This document shows positions 9,009 to 17,212 of a DNA stretch of 64,000 nt, in pieces. The stretch is from Croceivirga thetidis (GTDB lineage Bacteria; Bacteroidota; Bacteroidia; Flavobacteriales; Flavobacteriaceae): NCBI RefSeq assembly GCF_012272815.1, contig NZ_JAAWWL010000001.1, forward strand, positions 452,929 to 516,928, in the 5' to 3' direction. Within the stretch, counting starts at the first letter, position 1; the number at the start of each line of letters is the position of its first letter. Both the position numbers and the translations under genes were made by a program. The notes beneath the pieces are model-generated. The model was not told the DNA's origin. It searched no databases and saw nothing but the letters and a program-made list of their open reading frames with translations.

Positions 9009-9052
9009 ATTCTACGTTTGTAGAATATAAATATTATTCTACATTTGTAGAG
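9009..9052 (+). promoter_or_regulatory. Double BlaI-type operator overlapping the promoter
   Basis: Two inverted repeats: TTCTAC-N4-GTAGAA at 9010-9025 and TTCTAC-N4-GTAGA at 9037-9051. Each contains an exact TAnnTTTG -7 box (TACGTTTG at 9013-9020, TACATTTG at 9040-9047). A TTG at 9018-9020 lies 19 bases before the second -7 box, the usual Bacteroidota spacing. A repressor bound here would sit on the promoter. The first ATG follows at 9067. Confidence 0.8.
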
Positions 9053-9066
9053 CAATTAAACTTGTT

Positions 9067-9432
9067 ATGCAATTATCCAAAAGTGAAGAAGAACTCATGA
9101 ATATTCTATGGAAGCTTAAAAAAGCTTTCATGAAAGATTTACTGGAATCATATCCAGAACCAAAGCCAGCTACAACTACAGTAGCCACATTATTAAAGCG
9201 AATGATTGATAAAGGTTTTGTGGCGTACGAAAGTATTGGACGTTCCAGAGAGTATTATCCGTTAGTAAAAAAGAAAGCCTATTTCTCTAATCATGTAAAT
9301 GGATTGATTAAAAACTTCTTTAACGATAGCCCGTCGCAATTTGCCTCGTTCTTTACAGAATCGGCTAACCTATCAAAAGAAGAACTGCAAAATCTTAGGG
9401 ATATGATTGACCAACAAATTAAAAAAAGCTGA
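9067..9432 (+). CDS. BlaI/MecI/CopY family transcriptional repressor
   Basis: 121 residues, the family's usual size. The N-terminal winged helix includes LSKSEEELMNILWKLKKAF and the recognition region TTVATLLKRMIDKGFV. A short C-terminal dimerisation region ends with the LSKEELQNLRDMI helix. Family members repress their own operon until a partner M56 membrane protease triggers repressor cleavage. The M56 gene begins two bases after this stop codon, and two palindromic operators precede the gene, so autoregulation is likely. In Bacteroidota these pairs are seldom tied to beta-lactam resistance; the inducing signal is unknown. Confidence 0.92.
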   Translation: MQLSKSEEELMNILWKLKKAFMKDLLESYPEPKPATTTVATLLKRMIDKGFVAYESIGRSREYYPLVKKKAYFSNHVNGLIKNFFNDSPSQFASFFTESANLSKEELQNLRDMIDQQIKKS

Positions 9433-9433
9433 C

Positions 9434-11890
9434 ATGGCAATTTATATACTAAAATCCATAGCCTGTATGGCTGTTTTCTTAGTCTTTTACAAATTACTCC
9501 TTGAAAAGGAAAACATGCATGTTTTTAAACGATTTTATTTGTTAGTATCGGTTATAGCTTCCCTTTTAATACCTACTATTGTTTTTATGGAATACGTAGT
9601 TGTAAATCCTGTTTCCTTACCGGTATCAACAGAACCTCAAGTAAATGACTATAATTTCATCGCAGAACCAAAGGCCATAAAAGATAATGTAACGGATTTT
9701 AGTCCAGTTTTTGGGTTTGTTTATTTTTTAGGGCTAATCTATTTCAGTTTTAGATTCATCAGAAATTTGAATCAAATTATTAGACGAATTATAAGAAACC
9801 CCAAAAAGAAAGCTACTGGTTTTATACATGTCTTACTGAAAGAGAATTTTCCACCACACACTTTTTTCAAATACATTTTTTTGAATAAGAATAAATCGGA
9901 AGCGAATCAAATTCCAATAGAAGTGCTGCTTCACGAAGAAACCCATGCTAAACAAAGACATAGCTATGATATCGTTTTTATTGAGTTGGTTCAGGTTGTT
10001 TTTTGGTTCAATCCTTTGATTATTCTATTTAAAAAAGCCATCAAATTGAATCATGAATTTTTGGCAGATCAAGCAGTACTAAAAAAAGAAATAGACCAAC
10101 CTACCTATCAAAATACATTGCTATCCTATTTATCTAACAATAGCTATAACAATTATCAGTCGAAAATGGCCAATGCCATTAATTATTCATCCATCAAAAA
10201 TCGTTTTACAGTCATGAAAAAAACAACAACAAAGAAGTCAATTTTTTTAAGGACCTTGCTTTTGCTGCCATTGACATTGCTACTAGTCTTTGGATTTAGT
10301 GAGACAAAAGTTGTCCAAAAAGTTTCAAGTCAAAACTCAATTGAAGGGGTATGGTTAGATGCAAATACCGAAACCTATGCGTTCTCGATTCTTTCAAATG
10401 GAAATCAACTTCATTTCAATGGACTAAACTATAATCATCCAATTGAAAAGTTTGGGCAAGAATATTACGTCACCACTGAATATGCCGATTTACCAATTTC
10501 ATTGGAAAGCGAGACAGGTTTGCTTTCATTTTCAGGCCGAAACTATGTTCTCAAGGAGAATAGTCTTCGAAATCAATTTGAAGGAAACTGGAAAAGTATA
10601 GAAGGGGATATAACCCTAAAAGTTGAAAATTATACAGATGGTTTTATTTGGGCCATAACAAAAGATGGGCAAACCAATAAGTTCTATCCAAAAAGGGATG
10701 AGGATGGTTTCTTTTTTACCTATGGCCATGAAAATTGGTCATTTAAAATTGAAAACGGTGATTTAATAGATTCAAAAGGAATGACATATTCTAAAGAAGT
10801 TCTTCCTGACACCAATGAAGTTTTATTTAACCAAGACGAAAATTCAAGTCTGTCTACTGAAGAGCTTGAAGAGTACAATAGGTTAGCCACAAAACTTAAA
10901 AACAATAAATATGGACAGTCAAGAATTTTGGTTAGTGAAATTGAGACAATGCAACGACTTTACCAAAAAATGACAAAGGAAGAAAAATTAGCATCTGTAG
11001 AACGCTTCGGTTTCCCAACTGGTTCAAACCTTAAGAATAGAAAAGAGCTACCTCAAAAACAAGTTAACATTTATAATAAGCTTGCCAAAAAGTATAATAG
11101 CATTCCAATAGAAAATAGAATTATTCCTTCGTATGCTTTAAAAGCCCTCGAAGTTAACTATAGGCAAATGACCTTAACACAAAAAGAGCGGGCGCAACCT
11201 TTCCCTGACTATCTGCCCGATAATATTCAAAAAGGTGCCTCTAGGGAACAAATGGCGATATACAATGCATTGGCCAAAAAATATAATGAAATGTCAAAGG
11301 ACAACATGCATATTAAAATGAAGGAAGTAGAGCGCATGAAATATATCTATAATCTCATGTCAGAAAAACAAAGAGCAGATGCAGAACCTTTTCCTGAATT
11401 GCCTGAACCACCTCCACCACCCCAGACTCCTGGCAATCCTGAGCCACCCAAGACTATAGGAAATGGAAATGATTTACCTCCTCCTCCCCCACCTCCTACC
11501 CCGCCTTCACCTTTAGACCATGTTATAGAAATGGCAAAAAAAGGAGCAGACTTTTATTATGAAGGCAAGAAAATATCATCGGATAAGGCTATTGAATTAC
11601 TAAAAAAGAACAAGAGTCTAAATATTGATTCTCGTTCAAATAACAGTAACAATCCTGTTGTACGCATTTCAAAAGCTCCTATAAAAGTTGGTCTTAGTTC
11701 AGAAAAGGAAACTAACATTTATAAGTATTCGAGAGAACTTAATGAGAAAGGTGCTTTATTTTACTTGCATGGGGAAATAATTGAGGCTGAACTTGCTTTA
11801 TATATTATTCAAAATCGAGATTTTGAAAAAGTAGAAACCTACCCATGGATAAATAAAAAACCAGAGGTCAAAATTTTGTCCAAGTCCTGA
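9434..11890 (+). CDS. M56 family (BlaR1-like) membrane metalloprotease with C-terminal repeats
   Basis: 818 residues from ATG 9434, two bases after the repressor stop; a possible upstream start at 9407 would overlap the repressor gene and adds only MTNKLKKAD. Membrane helices lie near residues 5-25, 30-50, 95-115 and 270-290. The zinc motif HEETH lies in LLHEETHAKQRHS, followed by the M56-type NHEFLADQA. After the last helix comes a long extracytoplasmic part. It starts with lipocalin-like strands (GVWLDANTETYAF), then three helical repeats of about 55 residues (EYNRLATKL, IYNKLAKKYN, IYNALAKKYN). Next are a proline-rich linker and two related KGADFYYEGKKI / KGALFYLHGEII motifs. Unlike many flavobacterial homologues it lacks a TonB C-terminal domain. 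The family role is sensing and cleavage of the BlaI-type repressor. Confidence 0.88.
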   Translation: MAIYILKSIACMAVFLVFYKLLLEKENMHVFKRFYLLVSVIASLLIPTIVFMEYVVVNPVSLPVSTEPQVNDYNFIAEPKAIKDNVTDFSPVFGFVYFLGLIYFSFRFIRNLNQIIRRIIRNPKKKATGFIHVLLKENFPPHTFFKYIFLNKNKSEANQIPIEVLLHEETHAKQRHSYDIVFIELVQVVFWFNPLIILFKKAIKLNHEFLADQAVLKKEIDQPTYQNTLLSYLSNNSYNNYQSKMANAINYSSIKNRFTVMKKTTTKKSIFLRTLLLLPLTLLLVFGFSETKVVQKVSSQNSIEGVWLDANTETYAFSILSNGNQLHFNGLNYNHPIEKFGQEYYVTTEYADLPISLESETGLLSFSGRNYVLKENSLRNQFEGNWKSIEGDITLKVENYTDGFIWAITKDGQTNKFYPKRDEDGFFFTYGHENWSFKIENGDLIDSKGMTYSKEVLPDTNEVLFNQDENSSLSTEELEEYNRLATKLKNNKYGQSRILVSEIETMQRLYQKMTKEEKLASVERFGFPTGSNLKNRKELPQKQVNIYNKLAKKYNSIPIENRIIPSYALKALEVNYRQMTLTQKERAQPFPDYLPDNIQKGASREQMAIYNALAKKYNEMSKDNMHIKMKEVERMKYIYNLMSEKQRADAEPFPELPEPPPPPQTPGNPEPPKTIGNGNDLPPPPPPPTPPSPLDHVIEMAKKGADFYYEGKKISSDKAIELLKKNKSLNIDSRSNNSNNPVVRISKAPIKVGLSSEKETNIYKYSRELNEKGALFYLHGEIIEAELALYIIQNRDFEKVETYPWINKKPEVKILSKS

Positions 11891-11913
11891 AACAACTTCC
11901 TTACAAATCTGTT

Positions 11914-11940
11914 AAAGCCTTCTAAATGAAGGCTTTTATT
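11914..11940 (+). terminator. Terminator of the blaI-M56 operon
   Basis: Perfect 9-bp stem AAAGCCTTC / GAAGGCTTT (11914-11922, 11928-11936) with a 5-base loop, running into TTTTATT. It lies 24 bases after the M56 stop codon. Confidence 0.88.
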
Positions 11941-11999
11941 GTAAGAAATCATTCCAAACTCCGTTCTAATAACCTAGTCAAACCAAAACGAACACTATC

Positions 12000-13100
12000 A
12001 TGTTACAGAAATTCTTCATTTTCTGCTCAGGAGCAGATTCCGATATATTAGATACTTGTAGTAAAGGAGAGCAGAACAAATACGCCGGTATAGGAGCCAC
12101 AGTTTTCTTTACTGCAGTAATGGCATTTATTGCATCAGGCTATGCGCTTTATACGGTATTTGATAACGTATACACAGCGATTTTCTTTGGATTTATATGG
12201 GGACTTTTAATATTCAACCTTGACCGTTACATCGTTTCCACAATCAAAAAAAGGGATAATAAATGGAGTGAGATAGCACAAGCCACACCTAGAATAATCT
12301 TGGCACTAATCATTGCAATCGTAATTTCCAAGCCACTGGAATTGAAGATATTCCAAAAGGAAATCGACCAGGTTCTATTGGAAGAAAAGAACCAAATGAC
12401 ACTGGCCAACAAAGAACAATTGGCACTGCAATACAGTCCGAAAATTGAAAGTCTTAACCAAGAAATCAAATCGCTAAAAGCGGATATCGCTTCTAAAGAG
12501 GCAGAAACCAATGCGCTCTATGACACTTATATTTCGGAGGCAGAAGGAACGGCAGGAACAGGTCTGTTAGGTAAAGGGCCTGTTTATAAAGAAAAACGAG
12601 AAAAGCACGATGCATACTTAGCAGAATTGAAGTTGCTAAAAGAGAACAACGGACAAAAGATTGCAGCCTTAGAAGATCAAATTGCAACCTTGAACGCGGA
12701 TTACAACACAAAGGTGGGTGATACACAACCCGTTATTGACGGCTTTGATGGCCTCATGGCGCGCATCAACGCCTTGGACAAGCTCCCTTGGTTGCCTTCT
12801 TTCTTTATTTTTCTTTTGTTCCTGGCAATTGAAACTGCACCTATAATCGCAAAGCTTTTGGCACCAAAAGGAGAGTACGATTACAAAACTGAAGAAGCTG
12901 AAAGTGTGGTTGCGGTTTGGGTTAACCAAAAAGTGGCGCAACGCAAACTCTTGATGTCCACCGATGCAGAAATGAACCAAGGTATTTATGAGGATTTAAA
13001 GTCAGAAGAAGAATTGTACAATTACAAGAAGAAAAAAGCTGGCGAAGTACTTCGGTTGCAGGCGGATTCATTTTACAAAACCCAGACCAAAGGACTTTAA
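12000..13100 (+). CDS. DUF4407 domain-containing membrane protein
   Basis: 366 residues. It opens with FFIFCSGADSDILDTC and two closely spaced membrane helices (about 32-75, ending FNLDRYIVST), a third near 93-112, a long charged coiled-coil middle (about 115-235) and a final helix near 260-280. A cytoplasmic tail contains VVAVWVNQKVAQRKLL. This is the DUF4407 pattern, common in Bacteroidota; its function is not established. The gene stands alone after a terminator. Its stop codon overlaps that of the convergent MutS-like gene. Confidence 0.85.
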   Translation: MLQKFFIFCSGADSDILDTCSKGEQNKYAGIGATVFFTAVMAFIASGYALYTVFDNVYTAIFFGFIWGLLIFNLDRYIVSTIKKRDNKWSEIAQATPRIILALIIAIVISKPLELKIFQKEIDQVLLEEKNQMTLANKEQLALQYSPKIESLNQEIKSLKADIASKEAETNALYDTYISEAEGTAGTGLLGKGPVYKEKREKHDAYLAELKLLKENNGQKIAALEDQIATLNADYNTKVGDTQPVIDGFDGLMARINALDKLPWLPSFFIFLLFLAIETAPIIAKLLAPKGEYDYKTEEAESVVAVWVNQKVAQRKLLMSTDAEMNQGIYEDLKSEEELYNYKKKKAGEVLRLQADSFYKTQTKGL

Positions 13101-14863
13101 ATCAAATCCATTTTCTTGAGCATAAAAGAGGCGTTCATCGTTTTACTGACCCCATTTTTTAATTTATAGTCAAAACTAAGTTCGTCGTTTTCAATAGTGG
13201 CATCTAGATGATAGTTCTGCACATTGGTATGGTCATCAGCTGCATCACATAGACTTAAATCATGTGTGGCAATCAAACCTGTGGCTCCCTCTTTAAGTAG
13301 ACGTGCCAAAATTTGTTTGGAACCCTTGGCCTTGTCATTACTATTGGTGCCCCTAAGAATTTCATCCAATAGCACAAAATACGGTTCTTCTTGAACCAAG
13401 TCCACTACTATTTTAAGTCTTTTCAGTTCGGCTAAGAAATACGAATCACCCTTATGCAATGAATCGGCACTGCGCATACTTGTTATTAATTTTAAGGGGG
13501 AATATTTACAGGATTTTGCACATATTGGCAAACCAACATTTGCCATTACAATTGCAAGACCGACACTTCGTAAAAAAGTACTTTTACCGGCCATATTCGA
13601 TCCCGTAATTATGTGAAAGGATTTGTCGGCTATTGAAAAATCGTTTTTTACATTTTTATCATCAGGAATTAATGGATGGCCCAAATCCTTAACTTCAAGG
13701 ATGGGGCCTGTTCTACTGATTTCTGGAAATGTGAAGGCGGAATGATTGAATCTAAAATTTCCGAAACTGCTATATGCTTCAAAGAAGGCAACAATCTCAA
13801 ACCATCGCTCAACCTCATCCTTGTTAGATTTTATCCAGTTTTCTATTAGATAGGCAGTCCGTAAAGCACCCAAAAAACAACCATTCCCGAAAATAGCATA
13901 GAATACGTTATTGTTATAGTCCATAACATCGAGCAATCTGGAGAACTTTGCGATAGCTTTCGATGCTTTCTTATTTTCATTTTTTAGGAGGTCTTGTTGT
14001 TGGCGTAAAAAATCGGACTCAAATTGTTCATCTTCAATAACCTCTAGCAATTTTGCATATTCTTTGAAAGTAGATTTGGCTATATCAGCCTTTGCAGCTA
14101 GTTTCTTAATGCGTCCAAAGTACATACCAGTTATTGCCAAACCCAGAATAAGTAAGGGTATTGCTAAATTCAGCAATCCAATATTCTTAAATGATAGTAA
14201 AATAACCAGCATAAAAACGGATAAGAATGCCCATGACAGATACCGTATCGCTTTCGGTGTGAAATTTTGATAGCTGTGCAACCATTTTACTATACTTGAA
14301 ATCGAGGTGTGTTCTTTAACGAACATCGCATTTGCTGTCAGCTCCTGACGCCATTTTATCTTTTCTGAAAGCTCTTGAATTGCCTGCTGCTTCAATTCAA
14401 TAGTGTCAATATTATTGGATAACAATAGTTGTGAAAACGCATCCTTACCTCCTTTGAGAATACATCTGTTCACGTATTGAAAAAAAGAAGATGTACCGAA
14501 CAAATCCAAATCATTACTGAAATGATGTTTTGTTTGAAGATACTCCTTACCATCATTGAAACCTTCCAATTCTTGATGTAAAGCTTTCAATTCTTTTTTG
14601 TTAATCTGAACCAAATGATAATTGAATCTGTATAGTTTTTTTACGTCTTCGTATAGTCGCACCAAATACAAAAACCCAATAACGCAAATAGCCGTTGAAA
14701 TCAGTCCAAATGTAGTGTTCCAAAAAACATACGGTAGCAGAAAAACGCCTATAAAGGCAACCAACCGCGCCAAACTCAGCAACCTTAATTTTTGCTTAAG
14801 TCGTTCGCATTTTTTGGAATAACCTTTAATCGTTTTGGAATAAAAATCGAGAAGATCTTGCAT
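13097..14863 (-). CDS. Membrane-anchored MutS-like ATPase
   Basis: 588 residues from ATG 14863 (MQDLLDFYSK); a TTG nine codons upstream is a weaker alternative. The C-terminal half has the MutS ABC-type ATPase: Walker A GSNMAGKST, signature-like DSLHKGDSYF, Walker B YFVLLDEILRGTNS and the switch histidine in LIATHDLSL. The N-terminal half is unlike MutS proper. It has two hydrophobic helices at about 31-70 and two more at about 210-255, and no recognisable mismatch-binding or connector domain. This form recurs in Bacteroidota as a MutS-related protein. The membrane segments argue against classical mismatch repair; the function is unknown. The gene is convergent with DUF4407 with overlapping stops. 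Confidence 0.82.
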   Translation of the reverse strand: MQDLLDFYSKTIKGYSKKCERLKQKLRLLSLARLVAFIGVFLLPYVFWNTTFGLISTAICVIGFLYLVRLYEDVKKLYRFNYHLVQINKKELKALHQELEGFNDGKEYLQTKHHFSNDLDLFGTSSFFQYVNRCILKGGKDAFSQLLLSNNIDTIELKQQAIQELSEKIKWRQELTANAMFVKEHTSISSIVKWLHSYQNFTPKAIRYLSWAFLSVFMLVILLSFKNIGLLNLAIPLLILGLAITGMYFGRIKKLAAKADIAKSTFKEYAKLLEVIEDEQFESDFLRQQQDLLKNENKKASKAIAKFSRLLDVMDYNNNVFYAIFGNGCFLGALRTAYLIENWIKSNKDEVERWFEIVAFFEAYSSFGNFRFNHSAFTFPEISRTGPILEVKDLGHPLIPDDKNVKNDFSIADKSFHIITGSNMAGKSTFLRSVGLAIVMANVGLPICAKSCKYSPLKLITSMRSADSLHKGDSYFLAELKRLKIVVDLVQEEPYFVLLDEILRGTNSNDKAKGSKQILARLLKEGATGLIATHDLSLCDAADDHTNVQNYHLDATIENDELSFDYKLKNGVSKTMNASFMLKKMDLI

Positions 14864-14952
14864 TGGTATACTACTGGTTAAAGATATCAAATACCATCAA
14901 AATTGAAGACTTTAAGTATTTGAGTTGGCCGATGACTGCTGCCGGTAAGCAA

Positions 14953-15831
14953 TCAATTATTTGATTTTTTTAATTGAAAAAGGGCAGTATGCAAACTTTC
15001 TTGCCATGGTTTTAGATGAACCCCAAAAACAGATTTGATTTTAGTTGAATCCAATGCGCTGAATTTTGGGCGCTTCGCAAGAGTTGGATATTCTTCTGTA
15101 GAAATGGGAAATGTTTTAATTTTTATATCGGAGAGTTCATAAATTTTTTGTGCAAATTCAAACCAAGAAGTAATGCCACTATTGCTGAAATGATATAGAC
15201 CATAGGTAGGATTTGGTTCTTTCAATATCTGGAGGACCACATTTGCCAGATCAGCAGCGTAGGTCGGTGAACCTAATTGATCATTGACAATTGAGATTTC
15301 GTCATTTGCATTTGCCAAATGCAACATGGTCTTCATAAAATTAGAACCATATTCCGAATAAAGCCATGAGGTTCGAATAATAATATGTGATTCAAGAATT
15401 TCGGCAATCCCTTTTTCGCCCTCTAGTTTTGTTTTACCATAAACTCCGAGAGGATTGGTGGTATCCATTTCTGAGTATGGAAGATTGGATTCACCATCAA
15501 AAACAAAATCAGTTGAAATATGCACCAATGTTGCACCTGAATTTTTACAAGCCATTGCTAGGTTTCTAACACCAAAAACATTGACTTTTTCAGCTTCGTC
15601 GGGTTCCTTTTCAGCATTATCGACATTAGTGTAGGCAGCACAATTAATACAGCAATCAAACTGTTCTTTCTGGAATAAGGTGGTAACCTTTTTAGAATCC
15701 GAAATATCCAATTCTTGAAAAGATTTGAATATGAAATGGTAGTGATTATTTGATTGGTCTTTAGCCAATTCTTTTAGGCACTTGCCAAGTTGGCCGTTGG
15801 CCCCAGTTACCAAAACTTTTTTAAAAGACAA
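14953..15831 (-). CDS. rmlD: dTDP-4-dehydrorhamnose reductase
   Basis: 292 residues of the extended short-chain dehydrogenase type. The NAD(P)-binding motif is VTGANGQLGK, with the RmlD features NCAAYTNVDNAE, STDFVFDG, NPLGVYGKTKLEGE (catalytic Tyr-x3-Lys), RTSWLYSEYG and DQLGSPTYAADLA. The enzyme makes dTDP-L-rhamnose in the last step of the rhamnose pathway; rmlA, rmlB and rmlC are not in the window. Only a TTG start (15829-15831) is available, because an in-frame stop lies five codons upstream and the glycine-rich motif begins directly after it. It follows the REC-GT2 gene on the same strand, suggesting that nucleotide-sugar supply and polymer synthesis are linked. Confidence 0.9.
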   Translation of the reverse strand: MSFKKVLVTGANGQLGKCLKELAKDQSNNHYHFIFKSFQELDISDSKKVTTLFQKEQFDCCINCAAYTNVDNAEKEPDEAEKVNVFGVRNLAMACKNSGATLVHISTDFVFDGESNLPYSEMDTTNPLGVYGKTKLEGEKGIAEILESHIIIRTSWLYSEYGSNFMKTMLHLANANDEISIVNDQLGSPTYAADLANVVLQILKEPNPTYGLYHFSNSGITSWFEFAQKIYELSDIKIKTFPISTEEYPTLAKRPKFSALDSTKIKSVFGVHLKPWQESLHTALFQLKKSNN

Positions 15832-15861
15832 AGCCTTAACTTTTTAGCAAAGCTAAGGCTT
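15831..15861 (-). terminator. Hairpin between the REC-GT2 and rmlD genes
   Basis: The inverted repeat AAGCCTTA / TAAGGCTT (15831-15838, 15854-15861) is followed on the minus strand by TTGTCTTTT. It could be a weak terminator of the upstream gene. Its 3' arm touches the rmlD TTG start codon, so it could also hide the ribosome site. An inner TTAGC/GCTAA pairing competes with it. Confidence 0.5.
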
Positions 15862-15883
15862 GTAATTATAATTTGCTTTTTGG

Positions 15884-17080
15884 TTATGCACTAACCATTT
15901 CTGCAGTTTCTTTCGCAGCATATTGACGGGCCTTTTTCTTTTTAACCCTATAATGAACAGCAATTCTAAATAATTGCAAACCGATTTTAGCCGAATCTTT
16001 AAAAGAAAGTTTTGAGCCATCTGCATGAATCCATCTTTTTAATGGTTGCTCACAGATAACTTCTAGGGCCTTCTCCCTCCCATAATGATTACTGATTCGT
16101 TTAAAGACCTCTACATCAAAGAGCCATTTGGTCAAAAATCGTTTACTAAAAGCTAGTTTAACAATGTCTTTATCCATAACCTTCGCCCCACATTGGGTAT
16201 CATTAAAAGGCATATGAAGAATCTTACGAATCAAAAGATTAATTGTTTTACTAATAATGGCGCGTGCAGATTCTTTGGTGATGTCTGCACCCATTCGCGC
16301 CATTCGCGATCCACTAACAATTTTATATTCTGAGTTTCTAAGGGTTTTTACCAAATCGTCAAAGTCCCTAAAATCAGTAGAAAGGTCAGCATCTAAAAAG
16401 CCGACATAATCCAATTGTGGATTTTTTGCCATGTGTAACATTCCTTGCCGAACAGCTTCAGCTTTACCTCCATTTTTCTCGCAGTCATAAACTGTTATAT
16501 GGTCTTCGTTACCTTTTCTTAAATCGTTAAGAATTTCTAATGTATTATCGGTACTGCCATCGTTAACAAAGCAAAGTTGGTAACCAAGGTTCTGGAATGA
16601 AAAATCCATAAAATCCTTACCAGAAAGACGGTCCGCTTCATTATAGCAAGGAATTACCACCCCCACGCAATATTCTTGTATCATTTGCGCCTGAGCGGAC
16701 TTTTGAACATTTTCAACTTTTGGTGTTCCTAAAATTCGTTTTACACGAGCCTCAACTTCATTTAAGCTAACAGGCTTCTTCATATAATCATCAATACCGA
16801 GTTCAAAGCCTTGCATTATGACATCTTCGTCTGTATTGCCAGACATCACCATTATCGGAATATGCCTTTCTTCAATTTCTCTAATTTTTTGAACAACTTC
16901 TAAACCAGACATGTCTGGCATATTAATGTCAACAATAACCAAATCGGGTTGAAACGATTCTACTAGTTCAATGCCTTTTTGACCGGAGTCGGCAACTTCA
17001 ACATCATAACCTATTTCATTCAATCTCTTTTGAAGCGATAATAGAATAAGGATTTGGTCGTCAATAGTTAAAATTTTCAT
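15884..17080 (-). CDS. Response-regulator receiver fused to GT2 glycosyltransferase
   Basis: 398 residues. Residues 1-118 form a complete receiver domain: acidic pair Asp7-Asp8, phosphoacceptor Asp51 in VIVDINMPDMSG, Ser80 in VMSGN and Lys102 in DYMKKPVS. A linker leads to a GT2 domain of the dolichyl-phosphate-glucose-synthase-like type (about 138-380), with VIPCYNEADR, VNDGSTDNT, KNGGKAEAVRQG, the metal-binding DAD in FLDADLSTD, SGSR and DTQCGAKV. No membrane helix is evident. The GT2 family transfers a sugar from a nucleotide donor, often to a lipid carrier. All phosphorelay residues are present, so phosphorylation probably controls the transferase. It is divergent from a secreted glycosidase-like gene and upstream of rmlD. 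Confidence 0.9.
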   Translation of the reverse strand: MKILTIDDQILILLSLQKRLNEIGYDVEVADSGQKGIELVESFQPDLVIVDINMPDMSGLEVVQKIREIEERHIPIMVMSGNTDEDVIMQGFELGIDDYMKKPVSLNEVEARVKRILGTPKVENVQKSAQAQMIQEYCVGVVIPCYNEADRLSGKDFMDFSFQNLGYQLCFVNDGSTDNTLEILNDLRKGNEDHITVYDCEKNGGKAEAVRQGMLHMAKNPQLDYVGFLDADLSTDFRDFDDLVKTLRNSEYKIVSGSRMARMGADITKESARAIISKTINLLIRKILHMPFNDTQCGAKVMDKDIVKLAFSKRFLTKWLFDVEVFKRISNHYGREKALEVICEQPLKRWIHADGSKLSFKDSAKIGLQLFRIAVHYRVKKKKARQYAAKETAEMVSA

Positions 17081-17122
17081 GTGGTGTGTTTAAGCCCACC
17101 TGTGGGGTTGTTTATGTAAAAT

Positions 17123-17157
17123 ATTTGGGTTTATTTATTTTGTAGGTTTTTTCTGTA
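17123..17157 (-). promoter_or_regulatory. Motif shared with 21006-21038, upstream of the REC-GT2 gene
   Basis: This AT-rich segment matches 21006-21038 almost throughout. On the minus strand both have TACA, then ACCTACAAAA starting 11 bases after the first T, then AACCCAAAT. It lies 43 bases upstream of the REC-GT2 start, in the region shared with the divergent glycosidase-like gene at 17213. Confidence 0.5.
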
Positions 17158-17212
17158 TTATAACGAAGTATTATACTTAATATTATGTAATTCTGTTTTA
17201 GAGCTAGGCCTA

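Noticed and set aside
9407-9433. Upstream start for the M56 protein
   Set aside because: It lies inside the repressor gene and adds a charged tail before the first membrane helix; ATG 9434 right after the repressor stop is more likely.
9067-11890. Beta-lactam resistance locus
   Set aside because: BlaI/M56 pairs are common in Bacteroidota without a beta-lactamase, and none is encoded nearby.
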